From: Azolla pinnata
Taxonomy: Eukaryota; Streptophyta; Polypodiopsida; Salviniales; Salviniaceae
Direction: 5' to 3'
Assembly (NCBI GenBank): GCA_037176905.1
Contig: JBBBWG010007258.1
Location: 1 to 25,470, forward strand
Length of the DNA: 25,470 nucleotides
In this document: positions 1 through 11,390 of the stretch, in pieces
Layout of the letters: every line of letters starts with the position of its first letter
Position numbering within the stretch: position 1 is the first letter of the stretch
Notes under the pieces: model-generated
What the model was told of the DNA's origin: nothing
Databases searched by the model: none
Seen by the model: the letters and a program-made list of their open reading frames with translations, nothing else
Made by a program: the position numbers and the translations under genes

Positions 1-74
<74 letters not shown>
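1..74. repeat. (CT)37 microsatellite
   Basis: A perfect CT dinucleotide run from the window edge to position 74, ended by TG. It probably continues to the left of the window, so its true length is unknown. No gene is associated with it. Confidence 0.98.
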
Positions 75-79
<5 letters not shown>

Positions 80-129
80 CGACCGTTATACGAAAAAGAG
101 CCGTTAGACTTCAAATTTCACACTTTGCT

Positions 130-880
130 ATGGATAGTATATTTTAGGGTTTAGAGCTCGGGCTAGGTTAGGGTTAGGGTTTAAAGCTCGTGCTAGGTTA
201 GGGTTAGGGTTTAGAGCTCGGGCTAGCCTAGGGTTCCGGGTTGGAGCACATGCTAGATTAGGGTTAGGGTTAGGGTTTAGATCTTGGGCTAGGTTAAGGT
301 TCGGGGCTAGAGCTCTTGGGCTAGGTTAGGGTTTGTGGGTCAGAGCTCTCAGGGTATGATTATGGTTAGGTAGTATATGTATTTTAGGGTTAGAGCTTGC
401 GCTAGGTTAGGGTTTGTGGGTTAGAGCTCTCAGGGTATGGTTATTTTAGGGTTAGAGCTTGGGCTAGGTTAGGGTTTGTGGGTCAGAGCTCGGGCATGAT
501 TATGGTCAGGGTAGTATATGTATTTTAGGGTTAGAGCTTGGGCTAGGTTAGGGTTTGTGGGTCAGAGCTCAGGGTACGATTATGGTTAGGGTAGTATATG
601 TATTCTTTAGGGTTAGAGCTTGGGCTAGGTTAGGGTTTGTGGGTCAGAGCTCAGGGTATGATTATGGTTATTGGGTCAGAGCTCATGGTATGATTATGGT
701 TATTGGGTCAGAGCTCATGGTATGATTATGGTTAGGGTGGTATAATTTTAGGGTTAGACCTTGGGTTAGGTTAGGGTTAGGGTTTAGAGCTTGGGCTAAG
801 CTAGGGCTAAGCTAGGGCTAAGCTAGGGCTAGGGGTTCGAGCTGCGGCTAGGTCAGAGCTTAAGGATGATTAGGGTTAGG
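130..880. repeat. Degenerate telomere-like repeat region (TTAGGG/TTTAGGG plus GAGCTCGGGCTAGG elements)
   Basis: The motif GGTTAGGGTTTAGAGCT and close variants recur throughout. Several repeat scales are nested. A unit of about 80 bp starts with GTAGTATATGTATT at 511 and again at 591, with a related copy at 371. A 32-bp unit beginning TTGGGTCAGAGCTC occurs twice in direct succession (about 670-733). An 11-bp unit GGGCTAAGCTA occurs three times from about 793. The GGGTTAG/GGGTTTAG cores match plant telomere sequence, but no long perfect array exists, so this is an interstitial or subtelomere-like region and not a functional telomere. No open frame here looks like a gene. Confidence 0.85.
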
Positions 881-1721
881 GTTTGGATTGGGGGGTAATA
901 GCATTGATGCTCCTCTCATCAGCATCATCATGAACCTCGTGATACTCATCGGAAATGAACTATAAATGGTGCACTGACTGATCCGAGTTAAAAGATCGTG
1001 TGCATTGATTGATGATCCAGACGAGCGCGACCCCACAATGTCGGAATGCGGCGAAAATGATCAGGGGTGATCCAGATGGCGACGATTCATAAGCTCTCAG
1101 ATTGCCATTCGAGGCCCCTGCTTCTTCCAGGATTGAATGCATTCCAGTTTGCGAAAGCGGCGAACGAGGCCAGTGCGAGGATCAAAGTGATCCACGAGCA
1201 TCGTGTCGATGACGATTACTTCGAATGGCCGGATGGTGCACAACAGGCATGGGGGGTTTTCGGCCATTAAAACCACAGTTGGTGGGGTTCTGAGCGCAGT
1301 TTGAAAGATACAGACAGTGTGAGAACGACGACAAACAAGATTCGAAGATTGCATCAGGGAGATTGACTTGCCTCTACTTACGCGACAATGTGTTTTTTTT
1401 TTTTTTTGGTGCCTTCTCTCGCTCCGCGACATGTACTACCTTGGGACGAAGCAGCGTTAATGGACGTATCCCAGCGTGGATTGCGTAAACGATGCGAAAG
1501 GCTTTGCTCCCGACCTTTCACGAAGATCCGAACTCACGCGAAACAGGCGATCAGCAGAGCCGTACGATGCGGCAATCGGCTGTTAGAGAGAACGACGCTC
1601 AGAGCGGCAACGATTCGATTCGGGAGGACAATATCGATACCGTGCGATCAAGCCGACAAACGTGTGTCCTGAATGAAACACCGAACGAAGCTTCTCAGCT
1701 CCAGCAGATCAGTACAACGGC
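881..1721. other. Intergenic stretch without a recognisable gene
   Basis: Several short open frames (up to about 110 codons) overlap one another on both strands. None has a recognisable domain or consistent splice partners. A T15 run lies at 1393-1407. The stretch from about 1480 to 1680 is more GC-rich than the surroundings but gives no interpretable protein. I see no RNA gene or mobile element here. Confidence 0.5.
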
Positions 1722-1992
1722 TTGATGATGCCTGCATGCGTATGTGCATGCATGTGTACGCATCGTACATGCACACATACGATGCAGTATGTGGATGATG
1801 CACGCATGTCTACACACATGTATGTGCATCTGATGTGCACATACGAGGCACATACGATGTACAGAAGATGCACATACGACGTACATACGAGGCACATACG
1901 ATATGCATACGATGAACATACGATGCACATACGATATGCATACGATGCACATACGATGCACATCGTATGTGTGCATGTATGTATGTGGATGA
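1722..1992. repeat. Short-period CATACGATG/ATGTGCAT repeat with inverted copies
   Basis: Variants of CACATACGATG (9 to 13 bp apart) repeat many times, densest between about 1845 and 1960. The complement, CATCGTATGTG, is also present. CACATACGATG (1948-1958) and CATCGTATGTG (1961-1971) form a perfect 11-bp inverted repeat with a 2-bp spacer. Open frames cross the block on both strands and encode repetitive Cys/Met/Tyr/His-rich strings, as expected of a stop-free repeat and not of genes. It lies directly upstream of the presumed first exon of the 3075-9709 gene. Confidence 0.85.
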
Positions 1993-2336
1993 TGAATGTG
2001 TTGCATTTTTTGTTCTCTGTCTGTTTCAGTTTTTCTGGTAATTCCAGGGTTTGTTCCTCCGGAGCTTCCGCTCTGCTTCGTCTGCTGCTTGCTGCTCCTC
2101 GGCCGCGAAGCGAGACAGCTCCCGCAAGAGTTCTTCTTCTTCTTCTTCTTCTTCGTCTTCTTCCCGCTGCTGTCCGTGGCCCCCGGAAAACCTGACGATT
2201 CCCATGCCGTACCAGTGGTCGTTGCTCCCATCTCGTCTTCCCACCCCCCGGAAAAACCGAACAGAAAACCAGACCAGTGATCCGCAGATTCTCTTCTCTG
2301 CCATAGATGATCTCTGCCTCGGCTTCTAGGGTTTAG
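1990..2336 (+). other. Probable non-coding first exon (5' UTR) of the 3075-9709 gene, with a TTC repeat
   Basis: The stretch is pyrimidine-rich and GC-richer than its flanks, like many plant 5' leaders. It ends in a strong donor (TTTAG|GTAAGAAC, GT at 2337). A (TTC)n tract occupies 2131-2163, and a telobox-like CTAGGGTTTAG sits immediately before the donor. The matching acceptor is ATCCAG ending at 3060, so a 5' UTR intron of about 724 bp (2337-3060) is inferred. The transcription start is not visible and 1990 is approximate. Short frames inside the exon translate only to low-complexity Ser or Phe runs. Confidence 0.55.
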
Positions 2337-3074
2337 GTAAGAACTCGTCAGCTCTTTTCATGAATTGGTGTTCACTCACAGGGTGCGAGAAAATTTCCGC
2401 CGTGTTGAGTGAATGATGAAAATTCCCAAGTTAATATGCTCTCGCGTTTTTCTTGTCCCGTGCAGGGTCATGCATGTAGTGCTACGATACAATCCTACTT
2501 TTTAGATTGGGAAATCTCTTGACACGAAATTGATGAACAAATGCTTGCACGGAACTTGTAAGATATTGTTCCACATTTTTGGACATGTCAAAATTTAGCG
2601 CTAGATGCACATCTCAGCCCAGGGCTGCACCATTGCTTTCTTCAGTACTGATTAGCATATTAGTCAGTTGGAGTATCACTAGAACAAAACTAAAAATGTT
2701 CAGATTCTGTTCGTGTTGTGATTAGTATTGGATTAACAGATAAACAGACAGACAGACACTTCGCTGTTGCTGATGTTGTATCCGTGCATTACTTGGAAAA
2801 CGTTGCCGTAAACAATGTAAAAAATTGTGCTTTTATTCTTCTGTTTCTGGAATCCAATCACCTCCTTAATGATCATGCAAGAAGATCAGGCAAGACAGGC
2901 TTTTTATATACTCGTGTGTATCATGGTTTCATGTGTGCGTGCTTGTGCCTTATGTAGTCTCGTCATATGTACATTTTGCAGATGGAGTTGTGCTTTGTCT
3001 AAAGCATAACGCGCTTTTGAGCATTATAATGATGGCTCTTCATTTCTGACAATTATCCAGGTGCACTCCCAACA

Positions 3075-6000
3075 ATGGTCTGCATTGCTTCAAAACCATG
3101 CGTGGATACAAGAACCACTTCAACACCATTCAATCTTGACCCGTGGAATTCAAAAATCGAGCCCAAAATGGTGTGTTATAACCCGATAGCTCTATGTGTT
3201 CATGTACGGCTTTACACAGTTGTGTGCATACATCTCATGAAAGTTTTCTTAATGATGAAAGCATGTGAGGTAATAAGTGGGTGTTTCCTTAATGGTGAAA
3301 GCATCTTATATTATAAGTGGGTGAAGTCTTATCATCACATGCGTTGATTGATGCAGCTAGTACGTAAGTCCTTCTTGACTTCTTACCGAATTCGGGCTCT
3401 GTCTTTTGCGTTATGTCAATATTTATTTGGGTGATCTTAGACGGCTGGTTCAAACAAAAAACTGGAGAAAGATCAGACCGAGGGTGCAGATGATGTTTAC
3501 GTGGTAACACATGGTTGTTCATGAAAACTGATGCTCAACGAACAACCTTAGATAACATGTGTTCTGGCTTCTCCATAAATTCTCCTGAGTTTGTGGATCT
3601 AAATAAAGATATTGAGATGGGCCATGCTGATCACGATCATCATGACAACAATTCAAAGGACAAAAAGAAATTGACGAAGAAACAGGATTATAGGAACAAG
3701 ATTAAGCACAAGCCGAATCAAATGATCAACCATAGACTGAATGCCTTCTTCTGCACAGTAGACTTGGTGGAGATGGAGATGCAGAAGGTGAGGCCATGGA
3801 AAGGATAAGGAAGAGGATGTGGGAGGTTCTGGTGACGGAAAACCGGAGAAGATGAAGGGGAGGAAGAAGAAGACGAAGAAGAAGAAGAACAAGGGATGTT
3901 CAGATGGGAATGGGGGGAGATAAAGAAGGAGAGGAAGAAGAAGAAGAAGAAGGGTATGTGAATGTTAGGTATGAGGAATATCATGAGGCGATAGGAAGGG
4001 CTAGGTGTGTGTCACTATGGCAAAGTCTTTGAGGAACTTTGGCACTGTCAATAAGTGAGCAAATCTTCTTGCAGCTGTCTTTTTGATGTTTTGTTTTTTG
4101 TTTAAATACATTCTTCTTTTTCGTTTTTATCTATAAGATCTTTTTGGTGTGTCTCATCTTTGTCGGTCAAGAAATTTTTCAATCTGTTCAAGAGAAATCT
4201 AAGAATATCCTATTAACTTCCATTAGGTTCAGCTGTACATGAGGAAAAAAAGGCAAGAGTGGAAAAAGAAGCAGAAAGATGAAGTTGCACTATCACGTGC
4301 AGCTCTCCGTGCTAAAAAGGAAAAGCTTGAAGCTCTAGAGATGGAACGAAGAGCACTTTTATGTTCGTAAGTAGATTTTATAGCCAATTATGTTTCAATC
4401 TATAACCAGCATTAAGACGTACATGCATATATATCGAATGCCAATAATACACGATTGTATGTAACAGGTAATAAATCTAATTTTATATGAAAATGCAAGT
4501 CTTCTGTATATGTAGGTAGCATACCAATGTATCCCAATTTCTAATAATGTAAGTAGCACATGAGAAAAATTTAGCTGTTACCTTTGTATGGAATTTGAAG
4601 CCTTTGTTCTGTAGGTTAAACAAGTTTATGCTTGTGAGTAGCATATATTTTATAAATTTGAAGTGCTGGCTTCTATGGTGTCCAATCGATTGTTAAAATT
4701 AAAAAATTTACTAGAATAATTAAAGCAACACAATGTGCTTTACTTGTACATTCTAACAAACGAGCTGTCTGAATACTAAATTGATGCGATTAAATTAAAT
4801 TAAATATTAAATTGACACATAATATCTTTTCTTACCTTCCGGTAACTAGTGAAGGGGTAAATTCACCAGAAAAATCAGGGACCGTTCGAAGACCTCAATG
4901 GGACTCCAACATTTCATTGCCAGCTAATGAAATAAAAGGATCTTGGCCAAACGTTTTAGGATCAACAACGGAGGTCGATTTTCCTTTGCCAAAACCTGTA
5001 GATGCAGAGGAGTTCCCTGATCTATGTATAGAGTCTGATGAGAACACAGACGCAATCATAGATTGTCACAAAGTAAGCAGGTCGAAAATGTATCCAGTGA
5101 AAGCAGGAATAACTTCTGAAAGGGACCGTCTCCTATCAAAAGCTGGCAGCCCAAGAGGCAAGAAGATAGCGTCAGGAAACAATTATGCTTGCAATGGTGC
5201 TCATAAAAATTCCATCTCCTTGCAAAGTTCTGAGAGCAGGAAACTAAAGAAAGGAGACTGTATTTCCAAGGCAACTTCTTTGATCACTTTTTAGACACTC
5301 TTTTCCTTTTGATTTTGAGCGATAAAGCTCAAATTCTGATTGATTTTATGTTTTCTCTCAGTTTATAAAACATGATGGTGGCACAAAGAAAGTGCAATGC
5401 TGTTCTCAGAAAAGTCTTGGAGAGAATACAAAGAAACCAATCCGATGCTCGAATTTGAAACAAGAAAAAGAGATTCTAACTTCAAAACAATCGCTGGTAC
5501 ATAGAATTGTACATTATTCAAGTGATTTTCCAGATAGACATCCTAAAACACGTTTGACAAATAAGAGGAAAATAACAGCATTTGGTCCAGCTGACGAGAC
5601 ATTAAATGCTTGTGAGAGAAGAGATAAAATGCCAACTAGAAGAAAGTTGTGTTCTTCAGAAGTGGGTTTTCTTGTTCCATCAAGTCAGGATACACATTTG
5701 CCTGATTTCAGGAATCTGGATCGCGAAAAGGATGATCATTTAAAACAGAAAGCATATCACACACAATGTATAACTTTTCATCTTGAAAAGCTTCCACATA
5801 AATATGAACCTGAAGTTCTTAATGAGAGAAAACGGGTTGCACTTTTGAAATTGTTGGCACAACAGTTAGTGAAACGTATTGATGCAGCACAATCATGCTC
5901 CACTTCCCTACCTCACATTGGCAATGCTCAAGAACATACTTTTTTGTTGAAACGCAAGTTTGTGAAATTTCAGAAAAAATTACGTAGCATTGAGCGAGCG

Positions 6001-9000
6001 TTGGGAGAAGAGTGTCCTCTAAATTCAGGAAAGAAAACTTGTGAATATATTGTCCTGCCCTGCAAGCTCCAAAGAAATTATAGACATCTATCTATAGCCA
6101 CTGGCCAAGAAGGAGGATCTGAAGAAAATTACAAGTTATTGGAATTAAGGAACAGTGGAACCAATCAAATTGTAGCTTCATGTTCTTCTTCAAGTGATGT
6201 GAGCTTTCAAGCATCAATTTCATCAATTGTATCACTGTCAAATGGAGAAACCTCATCTGAAAGGTTGGTATCTTCCTACATACCCGGAGAGCTAGGAAAG
6301 GGTCAACTTCAGCATCAAGATTCTCTAAACAGTTCAAAAGATCGGAGGGTAGAAAAAGTGTGGCACAATGGTAGTCATGGTGAGTTCTGACATATAATGA
6401 GTTCCGTCCTCCACCACAACTTGGTTTCAGTGCCTTGTCATGTGAAATGATTGAAAAAATGTTCAATATGATCAATCCAGTATAAATTTGGTATGCTGTA
6501 TTTTTGTTAATATGCATATCTGCAGCCAAAGCAACATTCATGTATCCAATGGATACATAGAAATAATAAGGCCCTAACTGAGTGTAAACAAAAACTACCT
6601 GCCATGAACAAGTAAAAGTCACAAGTTGTGAAATCATTGTTAGAGATTAGCTTCTCATAAATTTTTACTTTTCCCCCTGTGTGGCTGGCATGTCTATTCA
6701 TAGCTTTATTAATGGCAGGTCTTTCTTTTCGAAAAGTTAAGAAACCTTATACCACTGAAGCAATGACCATGATGTATGCTTGGCTTCCAATAGTTAGTGT
6801 AAAATTAAAGATCTTTTAGGGAAGCAGAGTGGTCAGATTTTGGCGATTTCCACTGCATCCTCTGCTGATGCTTCTGGATATGATTTTTCTCTAAATTAAA
6901 TTTTATGCCTGCAATAGTGGCACTTCTGTAATATGTATGGCCTTCCTAACTTGATGTTGGGAAGAATATGGTGGAAACTTTTGGTTTTTCTTATTACTGT
7001 CTATTCATGACATAAGAAAACAAGAATAGTATATATCACTAGTGCAGAACATTTATTAACATGTCATCTGGGTCTCTGGAAACTTGCAACAGGTCAAGGA
7101 ATTCAAATGTGGGACCACCAATTATTGGTCAAGGAGCTCGAGGTAATCTCTGTTTTGTGCTTAATTTTATGCTGTTATAGTGACAGAGCTTAATAATATT
7201 TCTGTGAAGATGGAAGAAACTTTTTCCTGGAATGCTTTTCAGGCTGCTTGCTAATAAATAGCTCTAAGAAGAATGTAATGTTAGTAATAATTTGTTCTGG
7301 ATCACCAGTTGAAAGTTGGGGATTAATTAATGGTTGCAAACATGGTCTATATAACATGCTCATGTTTTATAAAAACGAGAAGAATGAAGTGATCAGTGTT
7401 CTGAGGGAAGGTCTTCATCATTTGGAAGAAACTTCCTTCACTTGAACTCTGATTGGGCTGCTCATCAATGGTACATGAAGTACCCCTTCTTGATTATGCA
7501 TTGCGGTTACTTGTATGGTTAGGAGATAAATGCGTTTGACTCATTTGTTATTTTGTGAAACCTCTTGTTTTCTTGTGATGGGCTTAATGTATGTGCACCT
7601 ATGGAAAATAAACATCTGGATTGCTTTTTGTGTTGACTTCTAACTCCTTCTGGGCTCTTGTAAATCAGAAACTGGATGGAGAAATAAGAGACACCAAAGC
7701 AAGGATGGCAAATAAGCTCATTTTGGTATCCCCTGGTGTAGATAAAGATCTTGCAATGTCATCTGTATCAAATGTTCTAGTATTTGATGATCACGTACAA
7801 TTTCCCTCAAAGAAAGAGCAAGCGCAAGCACGTGATGGGGAAACTTTGCAAGATAGTGGAGATCACTTGAACATTAAGATTAATGATCCTCCTTTCAGTG
7901 ATTTTGTTGAGTCATCTGTAGGGAACAGTATACACAGGTGAAATTAAGTCCAATTGGATGTTTATGCATATTATATTACTTTGAACTATGTTAAATTCCC
8001 CGGTTCCTTCCATTCAGAAAGCAGGTTAAGCCTGTAGAGATGGACAAGAAGAGTGGAGAGGATGTTTCTGGAGTGGATACAAATTGTCCTGCAATGGATG
8101 AGCAGGAAACAGATTCGTACCAGCGTGAGCGTAAGGATTCCAGAGTGTGCAACATTGATATAGAATCAAATCAATCAAAGGATAACAACGCTACACTGAT
8201 GACAATGATCCATTCCAGCATGACTGCAGATTCAACTACTGAAAATGTTACTTGTCATCTGAACAGAGTTACAAAGGTCTGTGTTTCTAAACTTTTGGTT
8301 GAATCAGGTTCGGTGTTTATTTTTTCAACTTGGCCATTCTCTGTCACTTCTGCAGCCATAACAAGAAGAATTAAAATGCATTCGTTTCAACATTCATGCC
8401 GTAGAATTTGTTCTGTCCCCACCAGCTAAAATGAGACAAAATGTGGGTGTGTTATTTTGACCAGATAACACCATTCACATCTCTGTGTTTTACTGATAAT
8501 AGGAATGTATACATAAATTGTATTTAAACATGGAAATGGCAAACGTATATGTGCTTAAGTGAACTATAACAAGTGTTGAAAGAATCTACATGCACCATTT
8601 CTCTCAGGACACAAGTTCTTGTATCAAACCTGAGGTAAAGAATGAAGTCTTGAAAATTGAACTACCAATGGATGTATTAGCCAAGGAAATAGTTTCAAAA
8701 AGTCACATTGGGAAGGAATATTTGGCAGAATCAATTATAAATCTTCTTATGGAAGAGCTTGTAGAGCATGAATTATCGGGTAAAGACACTCCTACTGTTT
8801 TAAAGATATTAACTTTATGCCGTAGGAAAATCATTACTTACTCGATTATGTTCTTTCTTTTCAGATTTTCTACTTCATTTATCATCAAGCGGATGTAAAT
8901 TGGAGCATGTTGCTTTTGGGGAGTCATGTATTGGATCTAACTATGATAACTTCTCTACTGGATACAAACAGTCAGAAATACATACAATAAAGGTTGAGAG

Positions 9001-9709
9001 CAGCACAGATCATGTCCTCTGTAAGACACGCATCGAATCAAACAATACTAACCTTATGAAACCACTTGAGCAAACCCAAGCCCACAATGTTACTGTTGAG
9101 TACAGCAATCACTCTAATTTACAGGGTGAGCCTTTGAATAATCAGCATGATGCCCAGAAAGAGAGTAATGATGCAGCAATGGAGACTTTCAGGACTATCA
9201 GCAAAAGGCTGGTGGGGAAGTTTGTGGAGATGGCGTTCGATTTATGCGGACTCAATTCATCAAATTTGATAGATGTCTATGCAGCTGACAAAACAATGGC
9301 TATGCTTGTGGTTGAAGTAATGAGCAAAGAGGAATTTGAGGCTGAAGACGTGCTTTATGGGAAATTTCTTATTGGCGCCGTTTCAGAATGCCTGTATCAG
9401 AGTTACTCGAGTTTTTATTTACCATTGTTCTTCTTGTTTCTTCAGCCATGCCCAGATAGACCTCGCTTGGAACAGATCGTGATTTCGAAAGTGAATGAAC
9501 AAGCTGAGGCCACCGCAGCTGAGGGTGGCTTCAGCCTAGAGCACATGTTGGAAAGATCTCTGGATTATCAAGATTGGCGGAACCCTTACTGCGAGATGAT
9601 GGAAGTTGCCGAGAATGTATGTGAGCAGATAATGCAAGACATGATGGAGAGTTTTGTGGATGAGATGCTTGAGCCAATTGCGATCAGGGAAGCTAAGGCT
9701 GCTTGTTGA
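3075..9709 (+). CDS. Large Ser/Lys-rich plant protein with N-terminal coiled coil, family not recognised (about 1089 aa, 9 coding exons)
   Basis: I do not recognise this family. Model: 3075-3170, 4227-4366, 4850-5270, 5362-6379, 7093-7142, 7669-7937, 8018-8276, 8608-8779, 8865-9709. All phases join and the sum is 3270 nt including TGA. The start is the first ATG after the acceptor at 3060. Residues about 36-76 are Lys/Glu/Arg-rich and helical (RKKRQEWKKKQKDE onward), a probable coiled coil. The middle (about 80-560) is Ser/Lys-rich and probably disordered, with a helix near 374-395 (ALLKLLAQQLVKRIDAA). The C-terminus (about 900-1089) is acidic and helical (CEQIMQDMMESFVDEML). There is no signal peptide or convincing membrane span. 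Oddities are a GC donor at 5271, an alternative GT donor at 5073, and an intron-like stretch at 9380-9445 that is in frame. A cytoskeletal or centrosomal-type scaffold is possible from composition only. That a gene lies here is fairly sure; the function is unknown. Confidence 0.75.
3490..3960 (+). other. Open, purine-rich stretch inside the second intron (possible exon or gene relic)
   Basis: Between the coding exons at 3170 and 4227, a frame of about 97 codons stays open to 3808. It encodes a His/Asp-rich segment (HADHDHHDNN) followed by a Lys-rich one. Downstream the DNA becomes a GAA/GGA-rich tract (about 3840-3955) that encodes Lys-rich strings. No acceptor before it keeps phase with the upstream exon, since the CAG at 3487-3489 leads to a stop in all three phases. 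I therefore left it intronic. It could be an alternative exon, a degenerate gene fragment or simply low-complexity purine DNA. Confidence 0.3.
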
Positions 9710-10930
9710 ACAAATGCTTCGGTTATTTGACTCCCTGCTTTCAAATAAGAGAAAATGAGAATTTGAAACCTGTCAATCCGAGAAGGAGAAGAGTCGAACA
9801 TTGGTCTCATGGCATTGGAATTCTCACTTGCTCATCGGAAAAACATGATTTTTGCCGATCTCATTGGATGCAGTGTGTGCATTTTGGCTCTGGTTGTAGG
9901 GTAAAACTTGCTTTGTGATATTGCAAGGCTTTTCAAGGGTGGATTAGGAGATGTTCCTAATGGCATTAATGCGCATCATGCACGCCTACGATCTTGTTAC
10001 CTGTTCATAAATCTTCCATGATATATGCATGGATGGTTGGAGGATCTTTGTTTCAGAAAAACTGTTATAAAAACTCCACCTTAAATGCTTCATATGATTT
10101 GCCAAAATGCCCTAATTTGTCTTTACTGCATAGAGGAGAACAATTGTGATGGCTGGCTTGAACAGAGTCAGTCCATGGGCACATCTTGGAAATGAAGTTG
10201 GAAAGAAACTCTGGTTCTCTAGCAAATTCTTTCATATTAAGGACATGATTAGGCCCATGAATCTCAATGTTGAATCTTCTAATGACTGAAACTAGTGTAT
10301 TAAAGTAATGTCCAACATTTATCTTCTAGGGATTAGGGGTTAATGCTCTAATAGTCAAGGTTAGTTGATCTTATCATTAAGATTACTCGCATGATCTTTG
10401 AGAAATATCACTTATAATGGGCATTGATGTCCTAACCTTTTCCCCCCTCTAATCACTTATAATCGCATGGAGATTGATGATTCGCCATGACCAAGGGAAA
10501 CCATGGCATTGCTATTCTAGCGGTTGAAAGGATTCGTCGATGGATTCGTCATTTCTTCACATCTTTCACTTGATCCTATGTAGCTGTTTCTTAGTTCCGC
10601 TCTCCTTCACGGAAAAAGATCAACGATTCTCTACTTCTTTTTGTCGAAGCAACACTCAAGGTAATTCCCAAGATTTGCCGATTCTGAAAAAGATCGGCGA
10701 TTCTCCAGTATTTGGTTGCCCAACAAGAATTCAAAGGCGATTCCCCCTTACTCGAGCCCCCCTACAGGAGAACTCAAAATCACAGATCCAGATTCTCTTC
10801 AGGCGTTTTTATGACCGTAGATCAGAGCCAGTTCAGAGAGAATGGAAGGTCTTCGAACCACAACACAAACAGGAAGCCCGAGTTTCGGAACTGCAACGAA
10901 GAGCTTATTCTGAGATTAGGCTTCAGGGTT
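9710..10930. other. 3' UTR of the upstream gene and intergenic DNA
   Basis: After the TGA at 9707-9709 the sequence becomes AT-rich, with no conserved open frame up to about 10500. The poly(A) site cannot be fixed. Two overlapping frames (10540-10959 and 10712-10966) run into the telomere-like repeat at their 3' ends. They have no recognisable domain and I did not call them as genes. Confidence 0.5.
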
Positions 10931-11390
10931 CAGGGTTTAGGGTTCAATCCGAGTTCTAAGGTTTAAGTTCCATCGGAGTCCTAGAAATTAGGGTTTCGGA
11001 TTTGGGTTTCTTGGGAAACAGAAATTAGGGTTCAGGATTCAATCCAAATTCTAGGGTTTAAGCTCCGTCGGAGACCTAGAAATTAGGGTTTTGGGTTTTG
11101 GGGTTTCTTGGCGAAACAGCAAATTAGGGTTTTCGGGTTTAGGGTTTCTTGGGAAACAGGACATGACGTGATGATGATGATGATGATGGTGGTGATGGTT
11201 GTGGTGGTGGCTATGGTGATGGTGATCAGGTTCAATCCGAGTTCTAGGGTTTGAGCTCCATCCGAGTCCTAGAAATTAGGGTTTTCGGGTTTTGGGTTTC
11301 TCGGGGGAACAGCAAATTAGGGTTTTCGGTTTAGGGTTTCTTGGGAAACAGGACATGGCGTGATGACGATGATGATGATGATGCTGGTTG
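10930..11390. repeat. Telomere-motif-rich tandem repeat upstream of the ABC1 kinase gene
   Basis: A unit beginning TTCAATCC(G/A)A(G/A)TTCTA, followed by AGCTCC, CCTAGAAATTAGGG and GGGTTTCTTGGG elements, occurs at 10943 (short form, about 95 bp), 11038 and 11231 (long form, spaced 193 bp). Each long copy ends in ACAGGACATG(A/G)CGTGATGA followed by a (GAT)n tract (about 11167-11200 and 11359-11382). GGGTTTAGGG and AGGGTTT teloboxes are frequent. The array abuts the presumed 5' leader of the kinase gene, so it probably contributes to that promoter; this is inference. Confidence 0.8.

Noticed and set aside
1..900. True chromosome end
   Set aside because: The telomere motifs are interrupted and degenerate, and the left edge is a CT microsatellite instead of a perfect TTTAGGG array.
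1695..2231. Long open frames on both strands across the CATACGATG repeat
   Set aside because: The frames are open only because the repeat contains no stops. The products are repetitive Cys/Met/His/Tyr strings followed by Lys or Leu homopolymers from the TTC tract.
6092..6637. Minus-strand open frame of 181 codons over the 5362-6379 exon
   Set aside because: It is a shadow of the sense exon, which has phase-matched splice sites on both ends.
10540..10966. Two overlapping frames upstream of the kinase, one starting with a hydrophobic signal-like stretch
   Set aside because: They compete in different frames over the same DNA, run into the telomere-like repeat, and have no recognisable domain or splice context.
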